The position numbers and the translations under genes are program-made. The notes beneath the pieces were generated by a model. It worked only from the letters and a program-made list of their open reading frames with translations, was not told the DNA's origin and ran no database searches. DNA of 64,000 nt from Ypsolopha sequella (Eukaryota > Arthropoda > Insecta > Lepidoptera > Ypsolophidae): assembly GCA_934047225.1 (NCBI GenBank), contig OW204001.1, positions 6,866,201-6,930,200 on the forward strand, in the 5' to 3' direction. The stretch's first letter is position 1, and every line of letters starts with the position of its first letter. Positions 1 through 11,339 of this stretch are shown in pieces.

Positions 1-791
1 CATACACAAATTATAATATAATTGACGTTATTGTAGCATACAGCATACACAAATTCTAATATAATTAACATTATTGTAGCATACAGCATACACAAATTCT
101 AATACAATGAACGTTATTGTAGCATACACCATACACAAATTCTAATATAATTAACATTATTGTAGCATACAGCATACACAAATTCTAATACAATGAACGT
201 TATTGTAGCATACAGCATACACAAATTCTAATATAATTAACGTTATTGTAGCATACATCATACACAAATTCTAATACAATGAACGTTATTGTAGCATACA
301 CCATACACAAATTCTAATATAATTAACGTTATTGTAGCATACAGCATACACAAATTCTAATATAATTAACGTTATTGTAGCATACAGCATACACAAATTT
401 TAATATAATTAACGTTATTGTAGCATACAGCATACACAAATTCTAATATAATAAACGGTATTGTAGCATACAGCATACACAAATTCTAATATAATTAACG
501 TTATTGTAGCATACAGCATACACAAATTCTAATATAATTAACGTTATTGTAGCATACAGCATACACAAATTCTAATATAATTAACGTTATTGTAGCATAC
601 AGCATACACAAATTCTAATACAATGAACGTTATTGTAGCATACAGCATACACAAATTCTACTACAATGAACGTTATTGTAGCATACACCATACACAAATT
701 CTAATATAATTAACATTATTGTAGCATACAGCATACACAAATTCTAATACAATGAACGTTATTGTAGCATACACCATACACAAATTCTAAT
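1..791. repeat. 43-bp satellite array, about 18.4 copies
   Basis: The word CATACACAAATT recurs every 43 bp from position 1 to 775 with no length change in 18 successive units. Two monomer types differ at the centre (ATATAATTAAC versus ATACAATGAAC) and alternate in units 2-7 and 17-18, giving a partial 86-bp higher-order repeat; units 8-14 are all of the first type. No ORF is supported. The array continues past the left edge. Confidence 0.97.
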
Positions 792-792
792 A

Positions 793-911
793 GTAGTTTA
801 TGCTACAAGGGCGAAAAGGAATAAATTACGAGGATGATTTAAAACACGAGAGTAGCGAGTTTTAAACGTAACCGAGTAATTTATTGCTCTTACGCCCGTG
901 TATCATACTAC
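793..911. mobile_element. Small palindromic MITE closing the satellite array
   Basis: The ends are imperfect inverted repeats of about 55 bp (left GTAGTTTATGCTACAAGGGC, right end reading GTAGTATGATACACGGGCG on the other strand). It lies directly after the last satellite monomer. There is no coding capacity. Confidence 0.6.
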
Positions 912-1177
912 GTTTTTCAATGCATAGTGTGAGGAAATAAAACAAATATAATCTTGTGAACTTTAAATTATGATTGGCTCAAAAGGACTGTATCCAGAGC
1001 GTTAAACAGTGGGAAAAAAAAAGTATAACATTTATGGTACACAGGAAAGGTTGCAGGTTAGCCAACCATTGTAAATAAAATAAAAAAAATAATAATAATA
1101 AAGCCCTAGAGCAAAATAATCGACTTTCTGTTCGGTTTTGATGCATAAAATGTGGGCCTTTACGAGCACTTGCATTG

Positions 1178-1240
1178 AAATATAATTAACGTTTTTGTAG
1201 CATACAGCATACACAAATTCTAATATAATAAACAATTATG
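1178..1240. repeat. Isolated satellite monomer
   Basis: This stretch matches the 43-bp satellite unit, with GCATACAGCATACACAAATT and flanking consensus. A second stray monomer is at 1459-1491, on the far side of a MITE. The array was therefore probably longer and was broken up by insertions and decay. The interval 912-1177 shows nothing else recognisable. Confidence 0.8.
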
Positions 1241-1278
1241 TTAATAAAATATTTTTCATAAACTACCGAAGGGCCTTT

Positions 1279-1459
1279 TTATTTTTTATATATTATATTC
1301 CACATAAATATAAATACTTAATGAAATGGTTTTAACCGCTATATTTCGACCCCTCAGTGGGGTCGTCACCAGGAGAATAGAAAAATGTGATATGTCATAA
1401 TCATAAACCATTTAATTAAGTATTTATATTTATGTGGAATATAACATATAAAAAATAAT
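1279..1459. mobile_element. Hairpin MITE inside satellite remnants
   Basis: The arms at about 1279-1336 and 1405-1459 are near-perfect inverted repeats (core CCACATAAATATAAATACTT). The centre holds a small stem GACCCC/GGGGTC followed on the minus strand by GAAATATAG. Satellite sequence flanks both sides. Confidence 0.75.
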
Positions 1460-1701
1460 ATAATAAACGTTATTGTAGCATACAGCATATACAACTCATA
1501 GGTAGGTATTATTGAATGTTTTGTTACTCAGTCAAGTCAAGCTAAATACAGCTGAATGGATTTGCATGATTATGTGGCTATGTCATGCGGAAAAATATAA
1601 ATGCATATTTACTGTTTACTGGTGTTGGTCGACAACCAAACGAAACTTGGGCTCACTTGGGATAATTTGTTGATGTAGGTGGTATTCCAAGACCTAATTC
1701 A

Positions 1702-2979
1702 TTGTTCTTCAAGATCTTATTAATCTATTATTTAAATGAAATTATTGTAACCCATTATATTCTTAATTATAAACTACATCTAGTCTCACACATTTCCGAA
1801 CTCACAGCATCCGTTGACAGTCGAATCCCAGTAGAAGTAATTTACACAGACTTTAGTAAAGCCTTTGATAGAGTGAACCATGCTATTTTGATAAATAAAC
1901 TCCAAGCTCTCGGTTTAGGTGGATCTCTGCTGCGGTGGCTTGGTTCTTACCTTAACCAGCGTACATGTAGGGTGGTTGCCTGTGGCTACTCAAGCGAAGC
2001 CATTTTGGCCTCTTCTGGTGTGCCACAAGGTTCCCACTTAGGGCCCATACTTTTTAACATCTTTATAAACGATATTAAATATTGCTTCCACAATTGTCAA
2101 TTTCAATTATTTGCGGATGATTTAAAGATCTCCAAACCTAATTTATCGCCTGTAGACCCGAGTCTACTGCAAGATGATCTTAATAGGCTAGTACAATGGT
2201 GCAAAAGGAATGATATGAGTCTTAATCCCTCCAAGTGCTTTTCCATCTCTTTTACCAGAAACAAAAATACAACAACCAATGATTATTTCATTGAAGGCAC
2301 TAAGCTCCAACAAGTGGAACAACTACGCGACCTGGGAATATTGATGGACAAGGATTTAAAATTCGCCAAACATATTGACAAGCTTGCGACGAAATGCTTT
2401 AAAACACTTGGTTTTGTTATACGTAATACTAAGCATTTCAAAAAACCATCTACCATGATTAAACTTTATAATGCCCTGGTCCGATCTCAGTTGGAATACT
2501 GTAGTACTGCCTGGAACCCTTACTATGAAGTGCATGCAAAGCGATTAGAGAGCGTCCAAAGTCGATTTCTTTACCATCTCTCGTACGGCGATCACAAAGC
2601 TAAGAAACTACCAAGCTATTCCTCAAGGCTAGCTCACTACCGAATGTGCCCTTTAGCTGATCGCAGAAAGGTCCACGACTTAGCTTTTCTACATAAGTTA
2701 GTCAACGGTGCACTTGACTGTCCAGATCTCTTAAGTAAGCTGTCATTTAATACCCCTAAAAGGCTACCAAGATCCAACTACATTCTTTTTAATATACCCT
2801 TTGCTAAGACTAACCTAGGTACCAACGCTCCTTTAACGAGATCTTGCCGCCAGTACAATGCTATTTCCAAATACGCCAAAGCAGATATTGATATTTTCTC
2901 CGGGCTCAACACCTTCAAGTCCTCTGTCAGTAAATACTTAGCCAAAAAAACTACACGCACAAATAAACACAAAGCATAA
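1702..2979 (+). CDS. Reverse transcriptase of a truncated non-LTR retrotransposon
   Basis: This 425-codon open frame encodes the reverse-transcriptase domain and C-terminal part of a Jockey/CR1-type non-LTR element. The residues IYTDFSKAFDRVNH, SSGVPQGSHLGP and the catalytic FADD box (a variant of YADD) are in the right order. The thumb and C-terminal region follow (RSQLEYCSTAWNP, LESVQSRFLYHL). The family normally carries an upstream endonuclease and an ORF1; neither is present. Homology starts near LHLVSHISE, so about the first 20 residues, including the nominal ATG, are probably flanking DNA read in frame. The RT frame itself has no stop, which suggests a recent insertion. Being 5'-truncated, it is unlikely to be autonomous. 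Confidence 0.9.
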   Translation: MFFKILLIYYLNEIIVTHYILNYKLHLVSHISELTASVDSRIPVEVIYTDFSKAFDRVNHAILINKLQALGLGGSLLRWLGSYLNQRTCRVVACGYSSEAILASSGVPQGSHLGPILFNIFINDIKYCFHNCQFQLFADDLKISKPNLSPVDPSLLQDDLNRLVQWCKRNDMSLNPSKCFSISFTRNKNTTTNDYFIEGTKLQQVEQLRDLGILMDKDLKFAKHIDKLATKCFKTLGFVIRNTKHFKKPSTMIKLYNALVRSQLEYCSTAWNPYYEVHAKRLESVQSRFLYHLSYGDHKAKKLPSYSSRLAHYRMCPLADRRKVHDLAFLHKLVNGALDCPDLLSKLSFNTPKRLPRSNYILFNIPFAKTNLGTNAPLTRSCRQYNAISKYAKADIDIFSGLNTFKSSVSKYLAKKTTRTNKHKA

Positions 2980-3247
2980 AATAAGTAGGTACCTACCCTG
3001 TTATTTTAAAAAATCTTCGCCCAAAATTTGTTAACCTAGTTTTAATTTCATATTTTATAGAATATACGAGTAGTAAATGCTCCTATTAGTATAAGAATTG
3101 TTCATAATTGTCTTAACTGGTGCATGATGTGGATGCCTTTAATTAAGAAAACAAATAGCTGTATACATTTTAAGATTATTCCATTTAAGTAAGTTTATTG
3201 TATTTCTTGTTGGTGTTCCTAAATAAATAAATAAATAAATAAATAAA
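1770..3247 (+). mobile_element. 5'-truncated Jockey/CR1-like retrotransposon copy
   Basis: The copy runs from within the RT domain through a 3'UTR of about 270 bp to a tail of (AAAT)n at 3220-3247. The last ~100 bp (GATGCCTTTAATTAAG onward, with TTGTTGGTGTTCCTAAATAA) recur at 48683-48788 in the TMIE gene, so the family has inserted at least twice in this window. No clear target-site duplication was seen. Confidence 0.85.
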
Positions 3248-3287
3248 ATACATCTTGATCTGATTTAATTCTTATTTTAAAATTTAA

Positions 3288-3562
3288 AATATGTGAGTGG
3301 TTGACCAAAAAGGGACCTGGAGGGATTGGAAACTTTTTTTTTTTGAATTTTTGAATCTATGGTCTTTTAGCTTTGTTTTGGTCTAAACAGCATTATTTTT
3401 AGGTCCGTAGTTTTTTTTTTGTGTGCCGAGAAAGTTTTGTAGAAATTACACCTTACTACACACAGCTACACACCCTTGTTTCTATTTCAAACTTCAAACG
3501 CGTTTTACTCGAAATCAATTATTTTCCCTTGAGGTCCCTTTTTGGTCAACCACTCACATATT
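3288..3562. mobile_element. MITE with ~30-bp terminal inverted repeats
   Basis: The left end (GTGAGTGGTTGACCAAAAAG) and the right end (CTTTTTGGTCAACCACTCAC) are exact inverted repeats of about 30 bp around a 215-bp centre. It directly follows the retrotransposon tail region. Confidence 0.85.
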
Positions 3563-3579
3563 ATTAAAATACCAACATG

Positions 3580-3720
3580 TAGAGACGACAGCTTTCCTTC
3601 TGGCACGATCCTGACACACCTCTTCGCTTCTTCCACATCCATCAATCTAGTCACACAAGCTCTTCTATTCCGGATACTTTTGACTTTTCCCTTCTTCAGG
3701 GTCTGCATACGCCCTTCTAG
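3580..3720 (-). mobile_element. 3' tail of an RTE-like retrotransposon
   Basis: On the minus strand it reads as the C-terminal segment with LMDVEEAKR and a decayed basic stretch. It shares the box GATGGATGTGGAAGAAGCGA (in reverse complement) with copies at 23440-23590 and 39095-39230. Only the last ~140 bp of the element is present. Confidence 0.6.
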
Positions 3721-5776
3721 AGTAGTATTTCTTTTTATATTCTACTCTCATTCATCCTCTCATGAATTAAATTATTATTTTATGTACGGATAAAATTTCA
3801 AGGCCAATTTAAATATAGGTTTGGATTTTTCATAAAATACAGCTATTTTCTGGAAATGTAAAAAGCGTGGGCGTAGATAATGTGACATGAAACTAAAACC
3901 GGTTCAGTTCGGTGCTCATAATAGGTCTTTACATAATGAAATTGCCGAAATTTTCTTAGAGATTCATGAGTTCATAGTTCCTGTAATTCAATAGTTACTT
4001 CCTTTTTGTTTGAAAGTTGATTTCAAGGTTTTACATCTACGTATTCAATTTTGTTTTTATTGTCAGTTTGATAACCAAAATTGCAATTTCAAAAACAGTT
4101 CGTCCCAAATGCCATCCATTTCCATGAAAGATTCGTAATATATTTTTACAGCTGACACTTTTCAAAAATTTAATTACTTTAGCTGTTAGCTTAATGTTGT
4201 CTCATTGATACACAAAAGAAATTACATAATTTGGACTTGTCATTCCTAAAAAAATGCAAAAATGTTAGTACTGAAAATTGAGTTTCCTTCAAATTCTCTA
4301 TAGAAAACAGCAATTTCATATGTAAAGACTTAATATTTTGTTTATTCATTTACAAGAGCAGTGCAGGAGGTGTAAAACGCTTAAAACTGCAAACGCTATT
4401 CGTAGATTATACTAGGTAACACCAATAATTTTAGAGGTTATTATGAATCGTCAGTAGAACACATTTTAAAAGTAATAAAAACAATTAAAATTAGATTTTT
4501 TATTTAAATTAAAAATGTAATTTGGAAATATACGTAAAATTTATGGTTACCCTAGCCATTCCCATACGGAACAAGTTCAAAATAGTAGGATCAACAATAA
4601 AAATAACTTCGCGCGATCTAATTGTTTTTTCCCTTCAGGTGACCACAATTTCTTTGGATTTTACGGGAAATCCTTAAGTGGCTCTAACTTTTTTAAATTA
4701 ATTTTGGATGGTTATTATGAAACCAGTTCTTATTCTTCTACAAACTATAAAATTATCGAAGTTACTTTTTTTTTGTCCTACCTTTGTTATTGTTGGCCTT
4801 TTTGCCTTTACATCTTTGCCTTAATAAGAGGGGGACAGAGAGTACCCAGCCTTATTTAAATAGTTTTATATATTTTTTCAAGTATTGAAATTTCATTTAG
4901 TTTTTATTCATGAGTGCTATTGGGGTTACTTTAAAAGTAATCCTGTATGAAGATAAAGCTTCGTGGTTCTTCACCAAAAATCTTTACAAATTGCTTTGTG
5001 AACTGACTTGAAACTCACTAAACCCCACCTTTACTTTCGTATTTATATGAATTAAGAAGAAAAGAAAAGGTTTATTTTTGAAATTCATTTGTTTTCTGGA
5101 ATGAAATGATGTAATTGTTTGATGCTAATGTTTTAATTAATAGGATACTATGATATCAAAACTACAACTGCGTGACAAAATCATGAAATTTAAAAAGCAA
5201 TTTCATATTAATGAAAACTTAAAACTTAAACTCAATACCGTCTTAAATAAGCTAAACTATGAGGATACAGAAAGCTTACTGAAAATTGTCGCTTGAAAAA
5301 TACAATCTGTACTGAATGTCATTGCCAATTATTATTTTGATTTTCTTTTGACTTTATAATGTTTCTCTCTGCATAAAACTCTATACCTACCTATATTACA
5401 CTACAGTATACCTTATAACTTGAATTTTATCTTTTTATTTTATTAATATTTTATCCTTTTCAGTCAAATACACTCCAAGTTTTGTACTTCACTACTCTAC
5501 AAAATACCTATTAAATTAATTACTTTATATGTAAACCTATTTATAATATACACTATTATGTTTAGAAAGTGTGTAATTTGAATAAGCCATCCTAAAAATG
5601 TAATATTTAGTATTTCAAACTAGATACCTGTCCATCAACCAGTTTATTTTATAAACTAGTACGGCGAGTAGTCTTGACTTGACTTTAAATCTAATTATGT
5701 AAAACTGTGAGGTTTTTGTTAATTGTTATTTATCTTAAATAAACATTCATTCATTCATTATTTTTTGTTTATTCAG
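3721..5776. other. AT-rich gene-poor stretch before the ZAD gene
   Basis: No gene was established here apart from the small candidate frame at 5150-5296. A first exon of the zinc-finger gene is expected upstream of 5777, ending in phase 1, but no convincing ATG plus donor was found. The end (about 5640-5760) has AATAAA followed by ATTCATTCATTC, possibly the 3' end of another retroelement. Confidence 0.4.
5150..5296 (+). CDS. Orphan 48-codon frame, possible terminal exon
   Basis: The frame encodes a lysine- and leucine-rich 48-residue peptide (starts MISKLQLRDKIMKFKKQF, ends SLLKIVA) with heptad-like spacing. An AG acceptor (TTTTAATTAATAG) ends at 5143, and the frame stays open back to it through GAT ACT. 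It could be the last exon of a gene whose other exons I cannot see, or a chance frame. I do not recognise it. Confidence 0.22.
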   Translation: MISKLQLRDKIMKFKKQFHINENLKLKLNTVLNKLNYEDTESLLKIVA

Positions 5777-7729
5777 GGAATGAAGAATGGATCCTTAGAT
5801 TAATAGAGGCGAGAACGGAGTTAGAACATTTGTTTATTAATATATGCGAAACGCAAAATCAACTGAAGAATGGCTGGAGGTATGAAGTAGATCTAAAATC
5901 ATATTTATTTGGTATTTTACACCCCCTTGCGCCCCCCTTCCGGCGCCCATGATTATAATTATTGGACATGACCTATACAACGTGTAACAGAAAGGTGTAA
6001 CCATATTTGAAGAGCTTATTCAGTCAATGGTATAGAACAACTTTTAGTACGGGGACAACACTGAAATCTCGAAAAAAAAAAAATCTGCCCTTCAATACAT
6101 TTCGGCCGAGCGACATTGCATTTTCTTATGAAGCAAGTAATTTTTTTTTCGATATACAGTATTTGTTCCATAGTAAAAGTTGTTCTAAACCATTGACTGT
6201 ATAAGCTCTTCAAATATGGTTACACCTTTCTGTTACACGTTGTATATATCATGAATTTTATTTTGCAGAGAAGTTGAGAAAATGTTAAGAGCAGAGGGGC
6301 TGCCATTAGACCATAGTTTGTTTGATATACCAGAAATTTGGACACATCTCGCTAAAACATATCGGGTAAGCAATTTTACGAATTAGGTCATGAATTAGGT
6401 CTCTGCAAAAGTTATTAAAAATTTATTTACTTTTAGTGGAAACGAAAATTTGCCGACAAAGGTATGCTCTCAGAACACTGGCCTTACTTCGATGCAATGA
6501 CCAAGTACACTGAAATTCTCAAAACCTTTGATCCGCCCAAGTTAAATATTAAGAAATTTAAATACATCACAACTAAAGAAGAAGACCAAGGCTGTTTTGA
6601 CGATTTGGAAACAGTCGATGATGACTTCGATGACGATGACATTAAACTGCTTGACTTAAAACAGAAGATGCTGAAGCCTAAAAAGGAAAAGTTGGAAACG
6701 GTGATGTGTCGTGCGTGTAACGCGGAAGATGGTTCCTATAATATATTTGAGGCTTGCGACCAAGAAGGATTAGATCTAGCTCATAAATTAAGAATCATTG
6801 CGGGTATTGAGGTAAGGTAGTGATTACAGCTTTCATGTTCTTATCTTTCATGTACAAACATTTCAAATGTTATCTTGTTCCAGATTGATAAGTCAGACAA
6901 CTTACCAAAACAAATCTGCTTTAATTGTCTCAGGGAACTAGAAAATGCGTTCAGTTTTAGAAGAAAATGCCAAGATGCTGAAAGAGAACGACTCAGCAAT
7001 AATATAAATAGTCATAACATCACAGAAAAGTCTATCAAACAAGAAATAAAATTAGATGACGGTCAACATCATACCGATATCGAAAACAACATAACAGCAG
7101 ACGAAGCAGATTTTCACGATTTCGACCCGAGCGCCTTCGATAACGACTGTCCTAGCGATGCTGATATACTCAAGCGGGAGATCAAGCCATTTCTAAAAAA
7201 GGAAATCAAGAAAAAACTAGTCTTTCGAAAAAAGAAAAAGTCAAGAGCCCCAAAGGTTTACAGAAAAATGTGCGAAATTTGTGGAAAAAGCACGAGCAAC
7301 TTGCGGGGTCACTTGGACATGCATTCCGCCGGCAAGGCTTACAGTTGCGATCTTTGCGACAAGAAGTTCAAGTTCAAGAGCGGTCTGCAGATACACCGCG
7401 CGATACACGACCCCACGCCGAAGAAGACTTGCGAAGTTTGCGGGAAGACATTCCATATAATGGCGCAGTATAGAAGACATTTCGTGTATCACGCGAACGA
7501 AAGGAAGTATTCCTGTGAAACTTGCGGGAAGAGTTTCAATACCATCGACATCCTGCGGGTACATCAGAGGATGCATACCGACGAGAGACCCTTCTCTTGC
7601 GAGGATTGTGGGAAGACATTCCGGACAGCCGGCTGTGTTAGCAGGCACAGGAGAATTGTACATAAAAAGATATCTAAAACTACTAACACAACAAACTTAA
7701 CTGTAGATCCTACGGCTGTCGATACCTGA
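5777..7729 (+). CDS. Myb/SANT-like, ZAD and C2H2 zinc-finger protein (5' partial)
   Basis: A probable nuclear DNA-binding transcription factor. Exons are 5777-5879, 6269-6365, 6437-6811 and 6884-7729, with all junctions GT/AG and in phase, giving 472 residues to the TGA. The first exons encode a Myb/SANT-like domain (EEWILRLIEARTELEH ... EIWTHLAKTYR ... HWPYFDAMTKY). An acidic linker (DDDFDDDD) follows. Next comes a ZAD dimerisation domain with CRAC in exon 3 and CFNC at the start of exon 4, so an intron splits the zinc cluster. The C-terminus has one short atypical finger (CEICGKSTSNLRGHLDMH) and four regular C2H2 fingers with basic linkers. The start codon must lie in an upstream exon not found. 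An AATAAA four bases after the stop and others downstream could serve as polyadenylation signals. ZAD genes are an insect-expanded family, so no orthologue is proposed. Confidence 0.9.
5975..6245. mobile_element. MITE filling intron 1 of the ZAD gene
   Basis: The ends are near-perfect inverted repeats of about 70 bp (CAACGTGTAACAGAAAGGTG and its complement). They make up most of a 389-bp intron and stop 23 bp before its acceptor. The two strands therefore encode look-alike peptides, neither a gene. The inner word ATAGTAAAAGTTGTTC is shared with elements near 10745 and 54983. Confidence 0.9.
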
Positions 7730-8262
7730 ATAATAAACAAGTTTTAAATGAGGGAGTACTTATTTATTTTTTACATCCTTATCGCATTTTAGATGAAGAT
7801 GTTCATTTTGATTTATGTTCCGATGTTAAGAGATAGCACGGTTGTTGCTAATTGATTCATGAGACAGATGTGATATGAGTGCAGGCGCCGCCCCGGTCAC
7901 AATATCCTGTTTTAGTGTTGACTTAACCGAAATAAAGGAGCAACGTCCTTTCCTCACCGCTTTATCTCATGTTTGTTGAGATCGTAATTATTATAAGAAT
8001 GTTTGCTTGATGCGCGACGAGATACTTCATATTCTAATCGAGGCTGGCGCATGTGCTACTTACTAAAGAAATTTATGATGTTTAGAAATGGGAAGGAGTA
8101 GAGCCGGCGTTGAATGACTGATAAGGTATAAAAATACGTTCAACCCTATGGAATGTGATCGGAATACAGTTGAAAAGGCATGTAGTGTCGTGGGGCGAGT
8201 GCAGCCCCGGCCGGCCTGGCGCCGCGCGCCGCCACAAGGCAAGAGTCAACAAAGTTCATCGC
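7730..8262. other. Intergenic region between the ZAD gene and the next promoter
   Basis: No coding sequence is seen. The first part is AT-rich 3' flank. GC content rises from about 8190 (GGCCGGCCTGGCGCCGCGCGCC), consistent with the promoter of the gene downstream. Confidence 0.5.
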
Positions 8263-8427
8263 TCAGTTCGCGAGCGGACGCGCTGGTGACGTGAACGCCG
8301 CTTGCGCACTACAACTTGCATTACTATTTTAAATCCCGCTCCGTTCACAACAACTTTGTTCAAAAACGAAAAAGTGCTTCCTAGTTTAAATTAAGAATTA
8401 AAAGAGGGGATGGCGGCACAAATATGG
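8263..8427 (+). promoter_or_regulatory. Probable promoter and noncoding first exon with a 7-codon uORF
   Basis: A TCAGTT initiator-like motif at 8263 sits in a GC-rich island. A consensus donor (GTAAGT) follows at 8428. An acceptor (TTCTTACTCAG) at 12972 would join it to the leader of the coiled-coil gene. The only ATG in this stretch (8410) would then read MAAQIWL and stop at 12976-12978, a splice-spanning upstream ORF. The link between the two exons is inferred from splice signals only. Confidence 0.4.
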
Positions 8428-9049
8428 GTAAGTTTGATTTTTATTACTCTTGATTTTATTTCGAAAGTTTAAGATTTTTGTTGTTTTAACTTGTCAGTAA
8501 GGATTATTATAAAGGGATTAGAGTGTTACGTGATTGCAGTGGGTCACACAATGATTACATCCAATTAATTAATCATGTCCATGTGCAATTTGATTTATGT
8601 TTATCTATAAATTGTTTTAGTGCAAAGGGCAGCGATACAAAGATCAATAAATTTGTTAATCGTGAATGTTCTCCGCGCAATCTTGATTCTTGACACAAAA
8701 CGTTAAATTCTTTTAAATAATTTCAAGTCTAAAATTAATTCCGACTGCCACGATATTGTTTGTGGTTTTGTTAGAGCCTAATGAACTCTTTTACTTACAA
8801 TTTTTATTTTCTGTGCATTTTTACTCACTGGATGATCTCCGGATCTTTACTAATATTATTAAAATAAAAATTTGTTAGCGTGTGTGCTGCTGAACCGATT
8901 TTAATAATTATTCCACTGTTGTCATGGTTAAACTCTTTGCTTGGATATAAGCTATAGTTTGTACCCTGGGGACGGGTAGTTCCCTATTTACTAGGATATG
9001 CTCTGGAACTACTGAACAAATTTTGTTTTTTTCCTGTTGTTATGGTTAG

Positions 9050-9232
9050 ATTGGACATAGGCTTATGTAGGGTTTAGGTATAGCCTATGTTTATAAACTA
9101 TGTTTGCTAGATTGGACATAGGTCTATCTAGAGCTTAGGTATAGCCTATGTATATAAACTATGTTTGTTAGATTGGACATAGGCCTATGTAGAGCTTAGG
9201 TATTGCCTATGTATATAAACTATGTTTGTTCC
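9050..9232. repeat. 61-bp tandem repeat, three copies
   Basis: ATTGGACATAGG begins at 9050, 9111 and 9172. Each unit contains an inner inverted word (ACATAGGC/GCCTATGT). Copies of CCCTGGGGACGGG flank the array at about 8967 and 9231. Confidence 0.85.
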
Positions 9233-10216
9233 CTGGGGACGGGCAGTTCTCTAGGAAAATAGTCATTCATTGTTAGGTAAATTCATGCGGGAAAAAGGCT
9301 ATTAATTTAATTTAATAAAATACATGAGAAGCACGCTTATAAAAATTGCACCATCAATAAATTGCATTAATAAATGATTGCCTGCAGTTATGCCCATCTT
9401 CAGACATTAATTAATTTTGTAATAACTTAGTGTTTGAAAGTTTATTGCATGGACGAATTGCCCATAGTTGTTACAACATACGCGACATGCTCACACTTCA
9501 CACATCGTCGCTACTTGAGTAAAGTTTTGTTTTAGATATTTGCATGTCAAAGCAGAACCGGCCAAGGCCTGAAGGGCTTAGACACCTTTCCCTTTGTTAC
9601 GATTGGTGATGTCATTAGCTTTAGCCAAACTGGTCAGAATGTCGATAAGGGGGCACGATACCTGCTTTGATTTAAATGATAAAATATGTAGTGATCAAAA
9701 AAACTCTACATTATGTTCTTGGTGATACTTGTATATTATCTAAATTATTTACAAATATTTTTTTTCTTTAGTTTCTCTTACTAAAAATCTTTTCTCCAGA
9801 CCGACGCTGATCGTTTCGTCAAGTCTTTCTGGAATGTGCTGCGAAGGTCTTTAATTAATTCAGTGTATAGCTAACTCTAGCCAATCTAATAGTTTATATG
9901 ATTCATTTTTATTTTATTTACCGATTGCTGCACTCAAAGAGATTTTACTTCTAGTTATTGTTCATATGGGATCCCTTAATTCTAATAATTTAAATTATTT
10001 ATAGATAGAGTGAAACAAATATTTATATATAATATTATTTCGGCCCACTTTAGGCCCGGAATCAGTCAAGTTAATTCTAATTAATGTATGCCATCATGAC
10101 AGGCTACCTATTGGCAGTTCTTATTACGGCGGCATAGCCGTCAAAATCGTTTACAAGTAGGACGCTGGAGCTGCAGGCAACTATACTTATACTCTTAATA
10201 TAGCGCTACATATTAT

Positions 10217-10380
10217 AGCCGATTCTGAAGGCTTTAATTTTAGTTTTAGTGCTGTCAATGCTAAATTTTCTTCGATACAAAATAGTCCTTAAGATTTAGG
10301 ATTAGAAGCGAAATTTCTTTGGAGAATTTTAAGCTTTGACAGGACTAAAACTAAAATTAAAGCCTTCAGAATTGGCTTTA
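10217..10380. mobile_element. Hairpin MITE (family shared with 19209-19902)
   Basis: The ends AGCCGATTCTGAAGGCTTTA and the complement of TAAAGCCTTCAGAATTGGCT are inverted repeats around a 100-bp centre. The same termini bound the larger composite at 19209-19902. Confidence 0.8.
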
Positions 10381-10431
10381 ATAGAGACACTAATCTGACA
10401 GCCAAGCCAACTGTGAACAAGAGTGTATATA

Positions 10432-10590
10432 GGTAGCGTTCCTAAACATCTGGGTAAATGTAACATTTAAACTGTGAAAGTGAATTTTACATTTCTGACA
10501 AGGTTAATGAACTGTTAAGTTTTCACTCAGGTGGTTATGGAACGGTTGACAGTTCATTTTTACATTTACCCGGGCGTTTAGGAACTCAAC
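10432..10590. mobile_element. MITE with GGTAGCGTTCCTAAAC termini
   Basis: It has inverted ends (GGTAGCGTTCCTAAACATCT and the complement of CGTTTAGGAACTCAACC). A second copy, in the opposite orientation, is nested in the piggyBac-like MITE at about 49345-49500. The next interval, 10591-10800, holds a decayed element sharing ATAGTAAAAGTTGTTC with 5975-6245. Confidence 0.75.
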
Positions 10591-11339
10591 CATAGGTGTT
10601 TTTTTTTTCTTAAAACGTGATGTTCTATTTTATTTTACCCTGAAATCGCAAAAACAAAATCGTCTGTTTCATACATTTTGGTCGAATTTAACTTTTCTAT
10701 GGAACAGCTGTGTTTTTTTTTCGCTGTTTCAGAATTGGCCCCATAGTAAAAGTTGTTCATATTAATGGGTAGAACACCCTGTTTGAAGGAAAAAGGTTAT
10801 CAAATTAACACTCAGTATATTTATGGAAAGCTGCCGTAAGACCCTTCACTTCATCTTAAACAAAAGGCTCTTTGTAAAAGCTGATAAAGCTGTTCAACAT
10901 CTTTTCTTTGGTCATCGTCGGGACTGAAAGCGATATGCACATCGCGCATGGAGGTCATATTAGGTCATAGGAGATTAATATTGACGATGGAAACTTTCTT
11001 TCAAGGAATTCTTACTTTGTAAGTTGAAAGAAACTAAGTAAAGAGACTTGTTTTACATACCTACATGTTGTAAGTGTATTGTCGTAAAGTCGTAAATTAT
11101 TTTATACATAGCCCTTCTCCGGCCATGCGGCTGACTGTTTATGATACATAAATAATTAAAACTTTATTGGGATCTCGTAAGAAACGAACACTCGACGATC
11201 ATAAAAATTATCAATATTCGACAGAGATCGGCCTGTTCTTTAATTGCTTTTGTCCCAAAATAAACCTAATAAATAACGTTTCTCAGACGGTAAACTCTGG
11301 GGTATGCAAGTAAGAATATAATTTACTACATAGCTATTT

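Noticed and set aside
1..791. Regular repeats that could be read as a CRISPR array
   Set aside because: The units are head-to-tail with no unique spacers, and the genome is eukaryotic. It is a satellite.
1335..1372. Hammerhead-like motif in the first MITE
   Set aside because: The stem runs directly into GAAA but the bases before it do not give CUGANGA without breaking the stem.
4639..4858. Open stretch of about 73 codons after an AG
   Set aside because: It has low complexity (poly-F, poly-S), no ATG, no homology and no partner splice sites.
6007..6213. Two ~65-codon frames on opposite strands with similar peptides
   Set aside because: Both arise from the arms of one palindromic MITE in an intron.
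7241..7663. 140-codon frame antisense to the zinc fingers
   Set aside because: It overlaps the well-supported ZAD gene and shows no motif of its own.
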